DNA from: Daucus carota subsp. sativus
Lineage: Eukaryota; Streptophyta; Magnoliopsida; Apiales; Apiaceae
Direction: 5' to 3'
Assembly (NCBI RefSeq): GCF_001625215.2
Contig: NC_030383.2
Location: 9,374,779 to 9,438,778, forward strand
Length of the DNA stretch: 64,000 bases
Below, in pieces: positions 13,573 through 26,773 of the stretch (position 1 is its first letter; every line of letters begins with the position of its first letter). The translations under genes and the position numbers were made by a program. Below the pieces are notes generated by a model. The model was not told the DNA's origin and made no database searches. It saw only the letters and a list, made by a program, of their open reading frames with translations.

Positions 13573-13583
13573 TTCGCCGGCGT
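13562..13583 (-). promoter_or_regulatory. Hairpin enclosing the METTL25-like start codon
   Basis: Read as mRNA (- strand), arms ACGCCGGC (13583-13576) and GCCGGCGT (13569-13562) form a perfect 8-bp stem, seven of the pairs G-C, around a 6-base loop GAAATG. The last three loop bases are the initiator ATG (13572-13570). The structure is directly readable; any effect on translation is inference. Confidence 0.6.
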
Positions 13584-13719
13584 ATGTAAAAGTACGGCCG
13601 GTGACAACAATTAATTACTATATAATTTTTTTTTTTAATTCTATTGAAGAAGTTATTAGCATCAAATAGTAACCTTCCTTTTCAAAAGATAAAAAGTAGA
13701 AATCACAATGTTATAATTA

Positions 13720-14483
13720 GGGTTAATAGGCAAAAAAATCACTGAACTCGTGGCCAACTTGCAGTTGGATCACTGAACTCGAAAAGTTTGCAAATAGATC
13801 ACAGAATTAGATTTAACTTGCAGTCAACTCACTGAACTAATAAAAACTTGCATTTAGGTCACTGCGCCGTTAAATATCAGTTGACTTTAACGGAATCCGT
13901 CAAGAAAAATAAAAAAACTTTGAAAAAAAAATATAAAAATTGATTTTTTTTAAAAAAATCTGAAAATTGTGAAAAACTTTAAAAATTCAAAAGTTTTGAA
14001 AATTGGATAAAATTCTTAAATTTTTTTAATTTGAAAAATTTAGGTATATTTTTTGAATTCCGGATTTTATTGATTGTTTTCAAAAATTTTAGATTTTTTT
14101 TGAAGTTTTTACATTTTTTCATATTTTTAAAAAATTCCATAATTTTTTATAGCTTTTTCAAAAAAAATTAAGTTTTCAGTTTTTTTAAAAAATTCGGATT
14201 TTTTTATAGCTTTTTCAAAATCTTTTAAGTTTTCATTTTTTTAAAAAAATCGAAAATTTTTAATTTTTTTCAAAGTTTTTTTATTCTTTTTAATTTTTTT
14301 TAACGGATTCCATTAAAGTCAACTGATACTTAACGGCACAATGACCTAAATGCGATCTTTTATTAGTTCAGTGAGTTGACTGCAAGTTAAATCTAGTTAT
14401 GTGATTCATTTGCAAACTTTTTGAGTTCTGTGACCCAACTGCAAGTTAGTCATGAGTTCGGAGATGTTTTTGCCTATTAACCC
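13720..14483. mobile_element. Foldback element, Mutator-like (764 bp)
   Basis: Flanked by a perfect 10-bp direct repeat GTTATAATTA (13710-13719 and 14484-14493), a length typical of Mutator-like insertions. Both ends begin GGGTTAATAGGCAAAAA and the inverted arms run for ~190 bp at high identity (13720-~13910 and ~14290-14483). Each arm is itself built from about four copies of a ~30-bp unit starting TCACTGAACT and containing ACTTGCA. The ~380-bp centre is AT-rich with many A/T runs and has no coding capacity. It lies ~130 bp beyond the METTL25-like exon 1. Confidence 0.88.
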
Positions 14484-14494
14484 GTTATAATTAG

Positions 14495-15184
14495 GGGTCA
14501 TTTGTTAAATCTGAACAACAATATCTGGATAGTTGAGACTCTGGATGATCAGTTTCTTAAAATCATCTGGATGAATGATGTTGTTTGTTAATAATTTTTT
14601 TTGATTTAGCTGGATGGTAAATATTTATCAATATATTTTCTGATGAGTAATATGAGAACAAAATTTTTTTAATATCCACATAGCCGTGGTAGTAATCATT
14701 TTTCTATGCATTTATATTCTTTTCAAGTGATACTAAAGCACCAGATTTTTTTTATATTATTGATTTGTCACATATTACCATTATAAAATAGAAAATTATA
14801 GTATGAAAATTATAAAGTATAAATAATTATGTAATTTTACTTGTAATTTTGCAATAATATTTTTTCTATTTAATTAATTGTATACTGTATTGCATTATTT
14901 TATTGTTAAATTTATATGTAACTAAAATATTTTGATTAATATGAGTATTCAAAATATCAATATGGAATTGTTTATAATATTTTTAACCGCATTTTACAAA
15001 GCACGATCAAGCACACGAGTAATTTGGACGACAGGAGCAGAAAATGTTAGGGTGCGTCATCCAGCAGTTTTTTGAAGACTTTCTCTGTCGTCCAGTTCAA
15101 ACACAATGTAATCAAACAGTCTTGACAAAATGGGTCCTGAACGAGTCAGTAAAATTTCTCATCCAGTTATTAACAAATTAGCCC
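14495..15184. mobile_element. Probable old non-autonomous DNA transposon
   Basis: The left end reads GGGGTCATTTGTTAA and the reverse complement of the right end GGGCTAATTTGTTAATAAC, so about 12 terminal bases correspond. The interior is AT-rich and non-coding. No target-site duplication is recognisable. Its left end abuts the target-site duplication of the 13720 element, so that element apparently inserted at or beside this older one. Confidence 0.45.
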
Positions 15185-17514
15185 TTGGTCTTTTTTTTCA
15201 TAAATTAAAATAATATGAAATAACTCGTTTAAACCTATTTACACAGATCATGTTCCAAGATCGAAAATATGTTTTGTAATTTAAAGATCTTATTTAATAG
15301 TTAGACATCTTGTTTCATATATTTGCAAGTTAACGTTTTTTTCAAAATTGAAACTCGAATAATAATGTATTCGGTTAAATATATAATGAGACCTAGAAAA
15401 AATATGTTCATATTTGATAATAGTAAAATATTACACAACAACAAATGAACAAAAATAATAGATTTGTTTCGCTTTTCGCAATAACTCCAGCAATTATTCC
15501 AACAATTACATATCCGATTTGAATAAGTTCGGCAGCAGATCACTAAATGACCATATCTGTAAGATTGCATGATAAAAAAAAAATTATGAAGCGGGGTTTT
15601 CAGTTATGCATCATAATTATCCTTGGTCAAGAATATTAAAAAATAACCATATATCCTCCACTTTTTACAGCACAAATATCATATGTAGTATGACTTGTAC
15701 ATTTAGTAAATATAAATCATAACGCACATCTACAAAGATTACAATTCGTTTCTTTTTATAAAGCAAATTGACTTTGATATTTAAATAATCCACATCACTT
15801 CTTCTATGTAACGTCACTTGTACTAGAAATATTTATGTATTTTTGTTTTGAAAATGTATGTACAATAATGTCCCGACATATTCATGATAATTAGTTAGGT
15901 TTGTGCACTTTTGAATCTTATATTATAATTGATAGTGATGTGTATGTATATGCTATTTAGAAGTATATATGTGTGTGTGCACGCGCGCATGGCGTGCGCT
16001 TGTGCTTGTCTTTTTTAATTTGTCAATGTTATGTGTCTTTATATATTTGCAATAAAAAATTTTAAAGTTAGTTTTTCTAGAATTATCTCATCACACCAAA
16101 GTTAACTTCCCTCGTTCTTATCATTTATAATAAGTGTGAAAATGGTTTTATAAGCCTACAAATTAACTTCGTGTTCATGATGATATTTATGTGTTTTTTA
16201 GGTTGTTTTGCTGGTTCGATGATATGTATTATCTTTTTTTAGGGAGCTCCCACATTAAGCAATATGGGTTGCCTAAAGAAACCAATAAAGCCATGTTTGT
16301 TATGGAGGCTTACCCGACACAAATGATGAAGAATATGGAAGAAGTTCTGGTTTTTGTTGTCTATGACAATAAAGTTGGCAAAAAATTTTACTGCACGGGA
16401 TAATACTACTAACTTGGCCACTAATGATGGAACCGAAGAATGTTGTATATATAATATAATTAATAATATAGTTAATGAACAATTTTATGATCTTAAGTTC
16501 AAGTCTGGGATGAGGGCTTAGATCGGGGAATGAAGCTATATTAGAAAAGGTGATTTGCACTCTTTTTTAAAATGGTATACGTTCTAGAGGAATTAGGTAT
16601 GGCTGATGAATTTTGAGCACCCAAAGAGCAAAGATGAGCAATGCAAAGGGTTTTGATAATGAATGGTTCATGTGTGGTGCTAACTTATATCTACTCTAGA
16701 GTTAACAACAATTCTCAAAAGTCAGAGCAACTCGACTGAATGAGATATTCCCCCCACGACTCCATATTAAGATGAGTTAATTTTAAGGGGTGTATTCAAC
16801 TGAGATTTTAATAGATTTTATATAATTTATAGATTTTAATGGATTGAATCTCATTTTGATCCTACGAGAATTCTAAATGAAATGTCACAGAGTTAACGAG
16901 AGTATTTAGGATTTAAGTATAACACTATAAAGTCTCATTGCTTTTGGTGGAATTTCAAATATCTTAAAAAACACGGAATAATATCACAAAATTCACCATT
17001 CCATGAAGTACAAAAAAATCCATCATAATTTGAATATCATCAAATTTTATTAAATTTTAAATAATCTCAATTTAATATCATTGAATTTTAAAATATAATT
17101 TAAATCCCGATTGAAAACATTATATTTTGTACCACAATTTAAAATTATAATTGAATATCTCAAAATTTGATACATTACTCATTAGCAAAAAGTAAATAAT
17201 TTATTATGATTTTTTTAAATTTATCATTATAATTTACATCTTAAAAATTCAAACATATTATATCACCTCCGAGTTCTAGCACTCTCTGGATCAGGCTAAA
17301 TTACATAATTTTCAATTTTAATTTTCATCCCCAAAAATATATTCCTCATCGAATCGTCGATCCCGATAATATCCCCTTTTTCTCTTAAAAACGACTGTGA
17401 ATTACCAGGGTTTTCTGTATCTCACTAGTTTTCAGTACACATACATATATACATACACACACATACATGTAATCTTGTTGTTCTAGGGTTTGTCATCCTC
17501 GTGTAACAGTTGAT
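15185..17514. other. Intergenic spacer upstream of PAT1
   Basis: No gene supported. A 70-codon frame at 16191-16403 has no recognisable domain. At 15970-16000 a run of alternating purine-pyrimidine (gtgtgtgtgcacgcgcgc) could adopt Z-DNA. A possible MITE at 16787-17125 is listed separately. The last ~100 bases are the likely PAT1 leader and include ttctagggttt, the reverse of a telo-box. Confidence 0.45.
16787..17125. mobile_element. Possible decayed MITE
   Basis: The left end begins GGGGTGTATTCAACTGAGAT, a terminus common among plant MITEs. A partly matching inverted end is at about 17103-17123 (aaatcccgattgaaaacattat; about 13 of 21 positions agree with the reverse complement). The interior is very AT-rich and no target-site duplication was seen. 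Confidence 0.35.
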
Positions 17515-20500
17515 ATGGATGGATTTGATGATGATTCTAATTCTCAGCCGATTGAATCGAATTCTACTGGTTCTTCTTCGATCTTTGCTCGATTTTTATA
17601 TCTATTTGTTATATGCGTGTGTATCTGATATGTATGTATGAATTGATGATTTTGTTTGTTGTAAAGATGAAGTGTAAACAGTATATAGAGTGTGTGAGTT
17701 TTATGATTGATTTGGTACTGCTTCGAGTTGACTTTTTCTGTGACGAGGAATGACTTTTTTGTGACCTGTTAATTGATTGATTACGATATGGTTTTTTGTT
17801 GTGTTAGGGCCTGTTATGTTTGGAATTTGAGATTTAGATGTGGCAGATAGATGTTTGATTAAATTAATGAGATTGAGTTTGATGTAGTGGATGAGAAGCT
17901 GTGTAGAATAGGAGTTTTTGTGTTTTGGTTTTTGATGATGTATTTGACTGGATTATTACTGTGCAGTGTTTGATGCGTCCCAGTATGCATTCTTTGGGAA
18001 AGATGTTGTTGAGGAAGTGGAGTTAGGAGGACTAGAAGATGATGATGAAAATGAGTTTGTTCCGGGACTCGAATTTGGTAGTGAAGCTCATCAGTTGATA
18101 GAAGAGGTTAGGTTTTATGAAATGTATGCTGTTTTATTACTGCAATAATTGTTGTTTGTGTCGTATATGCATGTTTATATTATAAATGTAAATTAATACC
18201 AATCGCATTAAATTTGTTGATTCTTTATTATCACAATATCACCCTATGGGAGATGCCAATAATTTTCTGAAAGTTGGCGCCTAATTTTTTTCAATGAGGT
18301 TTGGCAACCACAATCTAGCAAGTCAGATTCGATCAATCTTTTTCTCAATGTAGCAAAGAGCGCAGAACACTTTCAGCCTTTCAGCTTATAGTGTGTAAGG
18401 AGTGAAGTCACGCTTCTTAAAAGTGGATGGGTTTTCAAAACTACACAAAAATCAAGTGGCCTTTGTACTTGGACAATAGCTTGAGTGCGTTCTATTTAAC
18501 TATGATAGTTTGGGAATCAACTTTGTTAAAATGTTAGGGCATCATTTGAGTTTATTTCTGCACATCTCTTAGTCTACCACCTTTTGAGAATTACTTTACT
18601 ATGTTAGGCTATGTCTTTGATTCCTGTTTAGATTTTACTCCTTTTTACGCTAAATGTTACCGATTTACAGGTTTGGAGACCATATACATTTATAGGCATC
18701 AAATTTCCTACTGTTTGGTGGAGTAGTAACTGATAAGTGCCTTTAGGAAAGGGCAGAATCCTGAAAAATGAACCAAATTAGACAGTTATTCTTTCTTTTA
18801 GTATGATTAAATTGTAGTCTTTGAAACAAGTTTTCATGTTGGATTCATCTCTGAGGTAATTCAGAGAAAGATCTGCAAGCCAGAACAATCCCATGATATT
18901 TTGATGTGAGATGTGTGTGAAAGTGATAGTCGTTTTTAGCTTTAAAGTGATAATTAGCGCAGAACACAGGAAATTTTTGCAGAAATGAGCACCCTAAGTG
19001 GGCAAGGATGTTGTGTGATTGACCACATGAAGGCCCAGTTGTTACTTAATATCTTATTTTCTGATGAATTTTCAGGTCCCTAACAGTTTCAAATAAATTT
19101 CTATATTGTACTACACTGGAAAGGGTGGAAGTAGTGAATTGTCAGTCTTTTGTAATTTTCTTTGATGGGAAACTTAATTCTTTAGTCATGAATTGTTTTT
19201 ATTATGCGTATGTTGGCTACCTCACTAGTATGAACACAAAACTTTTTGTGTACTGTTCACTTGCGTCATGGTTCGACTGTGTATTGGGTATCTATGTTAA
19301 TTGGACCATCAGGATGTGGTGTAGTTTTGGCAGTTATTGTTTATCTATAGTAATAAAAAGTAATGTAGCTAATCTAATTCCTTTTTGCAGGGTAGCACAT
19401 TAGGGTCTTTGCCCGAGGTTGATGATCTTGCCGCTACATTTTCAGAGGTTAGTTTCCTAAATTTGAAAATTATTTGCATCTTTTTCATTAATTAGGTTCT
19501 GATATATGCAACTATATGTAGTTCAACAGTTACTTTTAGGTTATCAGATCTGTTCATAATATAATTTCTTTTTCAGCGCCTTACCTCTATTGCCTTGTTT
19601 TCTAATCTTCTGGATAATAACATGTTTTTTAACTGTTTTTCTGGGAAAAAGTAAACTATATTTTACACAAAACAAAATAATTGACATCATTTTCAATGTG
19701 TTTCCTGTCAGTGAAGGGTATCTTACTGAACAATCATATCCAGAGATTACAATAATATCATAAGCTGTCAACATTTTCAATGGAAGTCAAGAGTCTAATA
19801 TTACCATTGTCCCAGTTTCCCGAAGGCCTATTTTACTGGCCTTCGCTATCATATGTTGTATATCATAAATATGTCAAAAAGTGAAACAGATGTCACTGTG
19901 TGGTTACCTAACTGGACTACAAATTCTGCACCGGTAAAATCTGTTTCTTAAGTGTGACAAAACTTTCAGAATTTAGAATTCTGGATTAATGTTGCAAGTT
20001 ATTAGAACTCCTTTATCTAACAATTTGTCCTATATTTACTGTATTAAGTGGTAAGTGGTACTGGTGTATGATCCTGTATTGCTCTAGGTTTCCATGAATT
20101 TTGTTGTAAAGGAATTAAGGTAGTTAAAGCTAAAAGTCTAGGTTTTTACTGTTGAAATATGTTTATTCAGTTCTTCTATGACCTGATTCGCACTCAATAT
20201 CTTCACATGCATATTGTTCCAGCTAATGACAGATCTTAAAAGTTCCTGGAATTTTAAGGAAAGAGAGTTTCTGCAGCCAAAAAATTGACCAAATCTGAAC
20301 AGCTGCTCTGCCCAGATCCTCATATCCTCCACCTTGTCAACGATATATTTGTTAGCATAGTCTTCAAGCTAGTAATACTTAAATAACTAAAATAAACAGA
20401 AGATTTTCGTTAATATCTGATGGGCATTCCTTAGTAGGTTGATATTTGCACTTTGCATATATCGTCTGTTGCAATTTACATGTGCTCTATTGCAGCACGG

Positions 20501-23500
20501 TTACTGATATTTATTGTAGTGGGACGGAGAATCTGAGTGAAAGTGTACAAATATAGAACAATTGTTGGAACGTAACTACATTAACTTTATAGACGGAAGA
20601 TAAAGATATTGGCATGTGCTGAGCTGAGATGTTTTTCCCGCTGTTGGTTATGTGTGCTACATTATTGTTGCAACATAAATTCACTCTATGTCTCTATCTT
20701 GTAACAGTTAAACAAGACGGTCAATGCTCCAAGAAGTGCAGGTGGTCTTGGAAACTGGGGATCCAGAGGAAGTGAGTACATGTGTACAACTATATAACAT
20801 TTTACATGTCTTACTGTTTCCTTAATAGAGTTTTGTGGAATGTATGTGGAACATTTGAGATTATCTGGCTTAAAATTTGATATTATTTTCTTACATCCAT
20901 GCCAAACGTAGAATGTTAATGGTAGAATAAAATTGTTAATAGTAGCAGCTACTTGCTAGCTATCATGGAATGTTTCCAAGACCTTTAAGTATGATCATCA
21001 TGTGCAAATCTTAGCAGGCAAGAGATGTTATTGGTTCATGAAACTTTTAATGAATTTTTCGTGCAAGAGTTTCTTTTTTTTTTTTTTTGTTACATTTTTT
21101 ATGATTGCTAGATTTGCCTTGGAAATTCAGTTTTCTAATACTAATATTTAAACAGAACTTATGTAATCCTGGGGGTTTGGGATTAACTAATTATTTAATT
21201 TGTAGCAATTCTTAATAGTAACAGCAATAGACAACTGCATTTGTATGAATCAGTATTAGATTACTTGGTAGCATGCTTTTATTTGTCGCTGGAGCTGTTT
21301 AAATTCAGTCAAAATGGAGTCTTTTGGTGGATTTGATGAATAAAAGGTAATATATTAAAGTTGTGTTGTATGTTAGAGAATTCCTACACTTGCCCTACTC
21401 AATAATTAATATCTGCATTTCTTGTTATGGCAAAGGAATTTTATGTATGTTGAGTAGCAGTTGAACTTGAGGTTACTTAAAAGTCCTCTTCCCCCTCCTT
21501 TATAAAAAAATGAATTTTCATGTTCATATGATAAGGATAATAAAGTGGCATGTTACTTCTGGCCCTATATAAGTAGCATTCAGAATTTTTCCCCAAAACG
21601 TGTGCTACATGTGAAATACACGTTTGAGTTTCTGCTTAACAAAATATTGACATTGAAGATATTCCAGGCGTGGTCCCTTAATTCCATGGGAGTTTGTATT
21701 AAAATGTTTGCGTCTTGTATAACCTACATTTGAGCCAATACAGTCAGGTTTAAGATGGTGTATTTATCGTTTTAAAATAAGTGTGATATGTACTGGCTGT
21801 TCCATTTCCTGAAATAGGTGCTTCATTTGAAACAGAAAATTTAACCTGACCTAATCAATTACTTTTCTCCGTATACAATGTGTTGACACTTGTATTGGTT
21901 AGTGCGTGTTTAAATATTCTCTGTTGCTGGAATTGTAATCCAGTGTTGATTTGTATGATTATATGATACAATGGAGCTATGTTGGTCACTTACAAATTTT
22001 ATATTTCAGGTTCATCTGCTGAGTGGGTACAAGAAGCAGAGCCACCTAACTGGTATAATCAGCATGAGGTTGACACAGAAAGTGCTCAAGAAAGCAAAAG
22101 ATGGCCATCACAGCTGCAGTCTTCCTATGCTCCACCTGAGGAGCCATATTTGTTGCACAGAACAGCATCATATCCTGAACAGCAGCATCAGCAGCAGCAT
22201 ATTATTCAGCAGCATCACTTTTCCAGTGAACCTATTCTTGTTCCAAAATCATCTTTTACTTCTTATCCTCCTCCTGGAGGCAGATCTCTGCAGCCTGCAC
22301 CCAACCAGCAGCCACACTATTCTAATATTTCTCATCTTCCAGGCGGGAATCAATATCCAGTTAATGCACCCAGTCATCCTCCCTTTTCTAATTCCCAGAT
22401 GCAATATACTGGATCACCTCATGGGTCTCCTTTGGGTGGAGGTTTGTCTCAGTTTGCGCCACCTGGTCTTCCTGTAAACAGTCGACCACCAAATCAATGG
22501 ATAAACCGTACGGGTATATATTCAGGAGATAATATCAGCCTCTCCAACAATCTCTTGCATCAACAGTTACCTAATCAGAATGGCTTAATGCCTCCACAGT
22601 TGCTGCAGCAGACGCAACATCAAAGAATGCACCATCAGTTTCAGCCCACATTTGGCCATGTATCAGGACTGCAGCCACAGCTTATTAATCGGCATCTTTC
22701 TCCTGCTCAACCTTTGATGAACAACTTTAAAATGCTTGGATCGGCTGATATGAGAGATCAAAGACCTAGGTTGTTTCCAAAAGGTAGGCAAGGCATCCCG
22801 TATTTAAACCAGGGTTTTGATGCAAGCAGCCAATGGAATGATGGTGGATGGCCACAGTACAGAGCCAAGTATATGACATCTGATGAAATTGAGAACATCA
22901 TGAGATTGCAGCTTGCTGCTACACATAGTAATGACCCGTATGTTGATGACTATTACCATCAAGCTTGTCTAGCTAAGAAAACTGGTGGTGTAAAGTCAAG
23001 ACACCATTTCTGCCCAAGCAACCTTAAGGATTTTGCTTCCCGTGCTCGAGCTAATTCCGAGCCACACGCCTTTCTCAAGGTTGACGCTCTTGGGCGAGTT
23101 TCCTTCTCTTCAATTCGCAGACCCCGTCCACTTCTTGAAGTTGACCCATCAAATTCATCAGGCGGCGAGGAAAATGAACAAAAAGGATTGGTGAAGCCGT
23201 TGGAACAGGAACCGATGCTTGCGGCCAGAGTAACTATTGAAGATGGCCTTTCTCTTCTTCTTGACGTTGATGATATTGACAGGTTCCTGAAGTTTAATGA
23301 ACTTCAAGATGTGTTGCAGCTAAGGAGCCGTCGAGAGGTTTTGCTTGAGGCTCTGGCATCTTCACTTCAACTTGTTGACCCTCTTGGCAAACATGGGCAC
23401 ACTGTTAATATGGCTCCTGAAGATGACCTTGTTTTTCTTGGCATAGTCTCTCTTCCCAAAGGTCGAAAGCTCTTATCGAGGTACCTTCAGCTTCTCTTTT

Positions 23501-24078
23501 CTAGTGCTGACCTCATGCGAGTGGTCTGTATGGCTATATTCCGCCATTTAAGGTTCTTGTTTGGGGCCCTTCCATCTGACCCCTCAACTGCTGAAACGAC
23601 TATCAAGCTTGTAAAGACTGTTTCATCTAGTGTTCGTGGAATGGACCTTAGAGCACTCGGGGCCTGTCTTGCTTCTGTTGTCTGCTCTGCTGAGCATCCA
23701 CCTCTCAGACCCCTTGGGAGCTCTGCTGGAGATGGTGCTTCTGTTATTCTAATATCTGCACTTGAAAGGGCTACTGAAATCCTAAGAGATCCCCATACTG
23801 CTGTAAACTGCAGCATGCCTAATCGAGTATTTTGGCAGGCTTCTTTTGATGTGTTTTTCAACCTTCTCACAAAGTACTGCATCAGCAAGTATGACACTAC
23901 TGTGCAGTCTCTGCTTGCACAGGGCCTAACAGACATGTCTGCTATAGGTTCAGACGCAACAAAAGCTATTAGTAGGGAAATGCCAGTAGAATTATTACGA
24001 GCAAGTCTTCCTCATACAAATGAACAGCAAAGGAAGGTCTTATTGGACTTTGCACAGCGTTCAATGCCTACACTTTGA
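17515..24078 (+). CDS. PAT1: PAT1 decapping activator (P-body protein)
   Basis: Topoisomerase II-associated PAT1 family. The protein links deadenylated mRNA, the LSM1-7 ring and the decapping enzyme in processing bodies; Arabidopsis PAT1 is known in mRNA decay and immunity. Five exons join in frame (794 aa, close to Arabidopsis PAT1): 17515-17569, 17967-18106, 19391-19447, 20708-20771 and the long 22010-24078. The hallmark N-terminal FDASQYAFFG is at 20-29, followed by an acidic stretch. Then comes a Gln/His/Pro-rich low-complexity region at ~150-350, and the block MTSDEIENIMRLQLAATHSN with DPYVDDYYHQACLAKK at ~400. The C-terminal helical region runs to the end (DIDRFLKFNELQ, RRREVLLEALASSL-like, LPHTNEQQRKVLLDFAQRSM). 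The weakest junction is the exon 1 donor GTTCTT at 17570. Confidence 0.92.
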
Positions 24079-26773
24079 TTTCAAAATCACATGTAGAAGA
24101 ATTCAGGAAGCTGTGTCGTTACTGTTCTACTTTCTAACAGCACATAACTCTTAGTTGTATGAAGGGTGTCGTCATTCACAGTCTTCACTTGGTCCTACTG
24201 GTTTGATGCATGTCATGGAGGAAGCATGCTGGTTTCAGCTTGTAATGTAATTTCGTATTTCTAGAGTATCAAGTCTGCCTTAGCCTTAGATCCATATTGT
24301 TGAATGTAGAAGGGTTTTAAGCCTAGTATTGTGTATCAGTGCTGGTCATTCTGGTTATTTATCTTTCTTTGAGAGCTTATTTGGATGCTCCTTTGTGCAA
24401 GTCATGGTAGAATGTGGACTTAGAGAGGTTAAACTTGTATAGTTTTCATTTCGAAAAGGTCTTATTTTCGTCCGCTGTAGTATTCAAGATGGGGTAGGAG
24501 GGAATAGATTGTTTTATTTGGGACAAGAAAACTCTTTTTGGTTTTTTGGGTGGTTTATCTAGCTGCATTTCGTTCTTCTGCTTCACCAGTGTTCATGGTG
24601 ATTTTGAATTCCTGTATGGATGGTTCTTTTGTACTTTTTGCTAGATCGCATGAACTTTTTATGCAGTTCTTTTTCCTGTTCGCAAATTGTCTTTCTAATG
24701 AAAAGAATTGGTTTATTTTTAGACAGCATCTTTTGGTTGCAAGTTGGTGGTTCCAGATATATAACCCTGGTATTTTGATGGCTTGCGCACACACACACCC
24801 TTCTAGTTGTCTGTTGGTAGATGCGGGGTAGCTTTTAGGGGAAAATGGGAATTGTTGAAAGAATTGATCTTTATACCCCATTCCCTGTTTTAATTTATTT
24901 CTTCAAAAAAACTTCGGGAATGGGATATTATTACTGACGGCAAGACACGTATTTATTATTTATTATGTGTGGAGGATAGTCGGAAAGAATAATACTATTA
25001 GACTTTGACCTCCCGTCAGAGTGTTCATTAATGATCTCTTTCTGGCGATCAACAGTTTTTTTAAGGTGGGAGAACGGGGCAGAAGAAATGAATTGTTGAC
25101 ACAGGAGTTACTACTACAGTTATACGTTGATAGGTGAATTACAATATACAGAAGAAATGTACCGTGTGGTGATGTTAACTCAAATATTGTTGTAGTATAA
25201 CACTATAGTATTTTGTCTTATAATATAAATTGTTTTGTTTTATATTTAATTATGTTCTCCTGGAAGTATATTTAAAATCATGTTGGTAATTTATATTATT
25301 AATTTTATTTATATTTTCTAGTTCTGTAATTACTTACATATGTATAAAAATATTCTAATTTTATCATTGCATGACTTTGTCCGATTAAAATATTATTTTA
25401 ATTTATATTAAATTAAAGACGTGGAGAGACATTGCCGTGGAACGTAAAATGGTAAAATTCTCAATAAAGAAATTAATAAAGTCTTTAAAATATATTATTT
25501 GCATATATTAAATGAATTCAAAGTCGAGTTAGAGTATTATCTACGATGTTATCCGTCGTATAAAACAAATTTAGCATTGTAACAATCGGAGTTTGTACAT
25601 TTTAGAACTTCTGTATGACTTTTTATGAAAGAAATTTAATATTGTATCTAAAATCGATATACAATCTCTTTTAGCGACAGTGATTGAAAAGGATAATAAA
25701 AAAAGGAAGCTAGAGAGTAAATCATAGGGCCTGTTTGGGAACAAGAATCAGAAGCTACTTCTGACTTCTGCTTTTCTTGATCCGTTTTTGTAAAGAAGTA
25801 GAAGCACTTTTAAGAAGCTGAGAATGCTAGCTTCTCTCTCACAATTTCTGCTTCTTTCCCAAACACTTTATTAACTTATTTACTTCTCACTTCTACTCCA
25901 CTTCTTTAATATAAACAAGAAATTACTTATTTTAAGCTAACCCAAACGGCCCCATATATTTGGTTGTTAACTTGTTATAGATCAGTCGGTCCCAATATTA
26001 ATAGTTAGAGACTGAATTTTAAATGGAATATGCTGGTTTAATTTGCACTCCGATCTCGTATATCGCTCCACACTGAGAAGAGGGGGCTTCTTTTTTCTTT
26101 TTCTTTTTCTTTTTAGATAATTTGCTCGGATGTGTTTGATGCTCTAAAGCAAATAGTTATATAGGATAGCACTCCATAGCATACTCTCTTATATGGAGTT
26201 ACGTAACACACCATTATAAATATACACATAATATATATTCTATTATATCTTTTTTGAAATATAATTGCAAATTTTGATTATTAAACCGAAAACAAAGTTA
26301 TACAATTTATTTATTCCAAAGATCATCTAAAATAATGCAATATCTCAACATGATTCTATAACAGAATAATAATCATCCAGAATTATTCTGTTGTAGAATC
26401 AATTTTGAAAATATACTTTTTTCCATCAAATTTTAAGTGTTAAATTACTTAAAATAGATATATTTTATAGTATTCTATATTAGAATCACGTTTTATATGT
26501 ATTTTATAACAGAATTTATAATAAAATTGATGATTTATAGTGGCACACTATGTAATTCCATATAAAGAGTCCCTCTCTTGAATGTTGGCCTAGTTATATA
26601 TAGTAAAGTTATATTTAGTGTCATTTTATAAAATTTTCACCTCTAATACATTTGGAGATGTATTTTGATCTATATTGTCCAAGGCATATGCTGCAACTGC
26701 ATATAGATACACAATGGAGACCAGATGCTTATCTTACTCAAAGTTAGATGTTCATCTTGCTCCAGTGAACTGA
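24079..26773. other. PAT1 3' UTR and convergent intergenic spacer
   Basis: About 24079-24550 is likely PAT1 3' untranslated sequence. Open frames near 24538-24881 on both strands overlap each other and show no domain, so I do not call them. The rest is AT-rich spacer between two convergent genes, with one MITE at 25727-25952. A T-rich (CTTTTT)n-like run occurs at 26091-26115. Confidence 0.5.
25727..25952. mobile_element. hAT-like MITE (GGGCC-GTTTGGG ends)
   Basis: The left end is GGGCCTGTTTGGGAAC and the reverse complement of the right end is GGGCCGTTTGGGTTAG, which differ mainly by one deleted T. The 226-bp unit is non-coding, rich in aagaagt/acttctt words, and resembles widespread plant hAT-derived MITEs. 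The flanking target-site duplication is not clear. Confidence 0.6.

Noticed and set aside
16191..16403. 70-codon frame in the spacer before PAT1
   Set aside because: No family resemblance, no neighbouring exon chain, and strongly AT-driven composition.
21971..22477. 168-codon open frame on the + strand
   Set aside because: Alternative frame of PAT1 exon 5; low-complexity codon shadow.
23487..23936. 149-codon open frame on the - strand
   Set aside because: Antisense shadow of PAT1 exon 5.
24538..24881. Overlapping 97-108-codon frames on both strands after PAT1
   Set aside because: Both strands open over the same bases, with no domain; likely 3' UTR or spacer.
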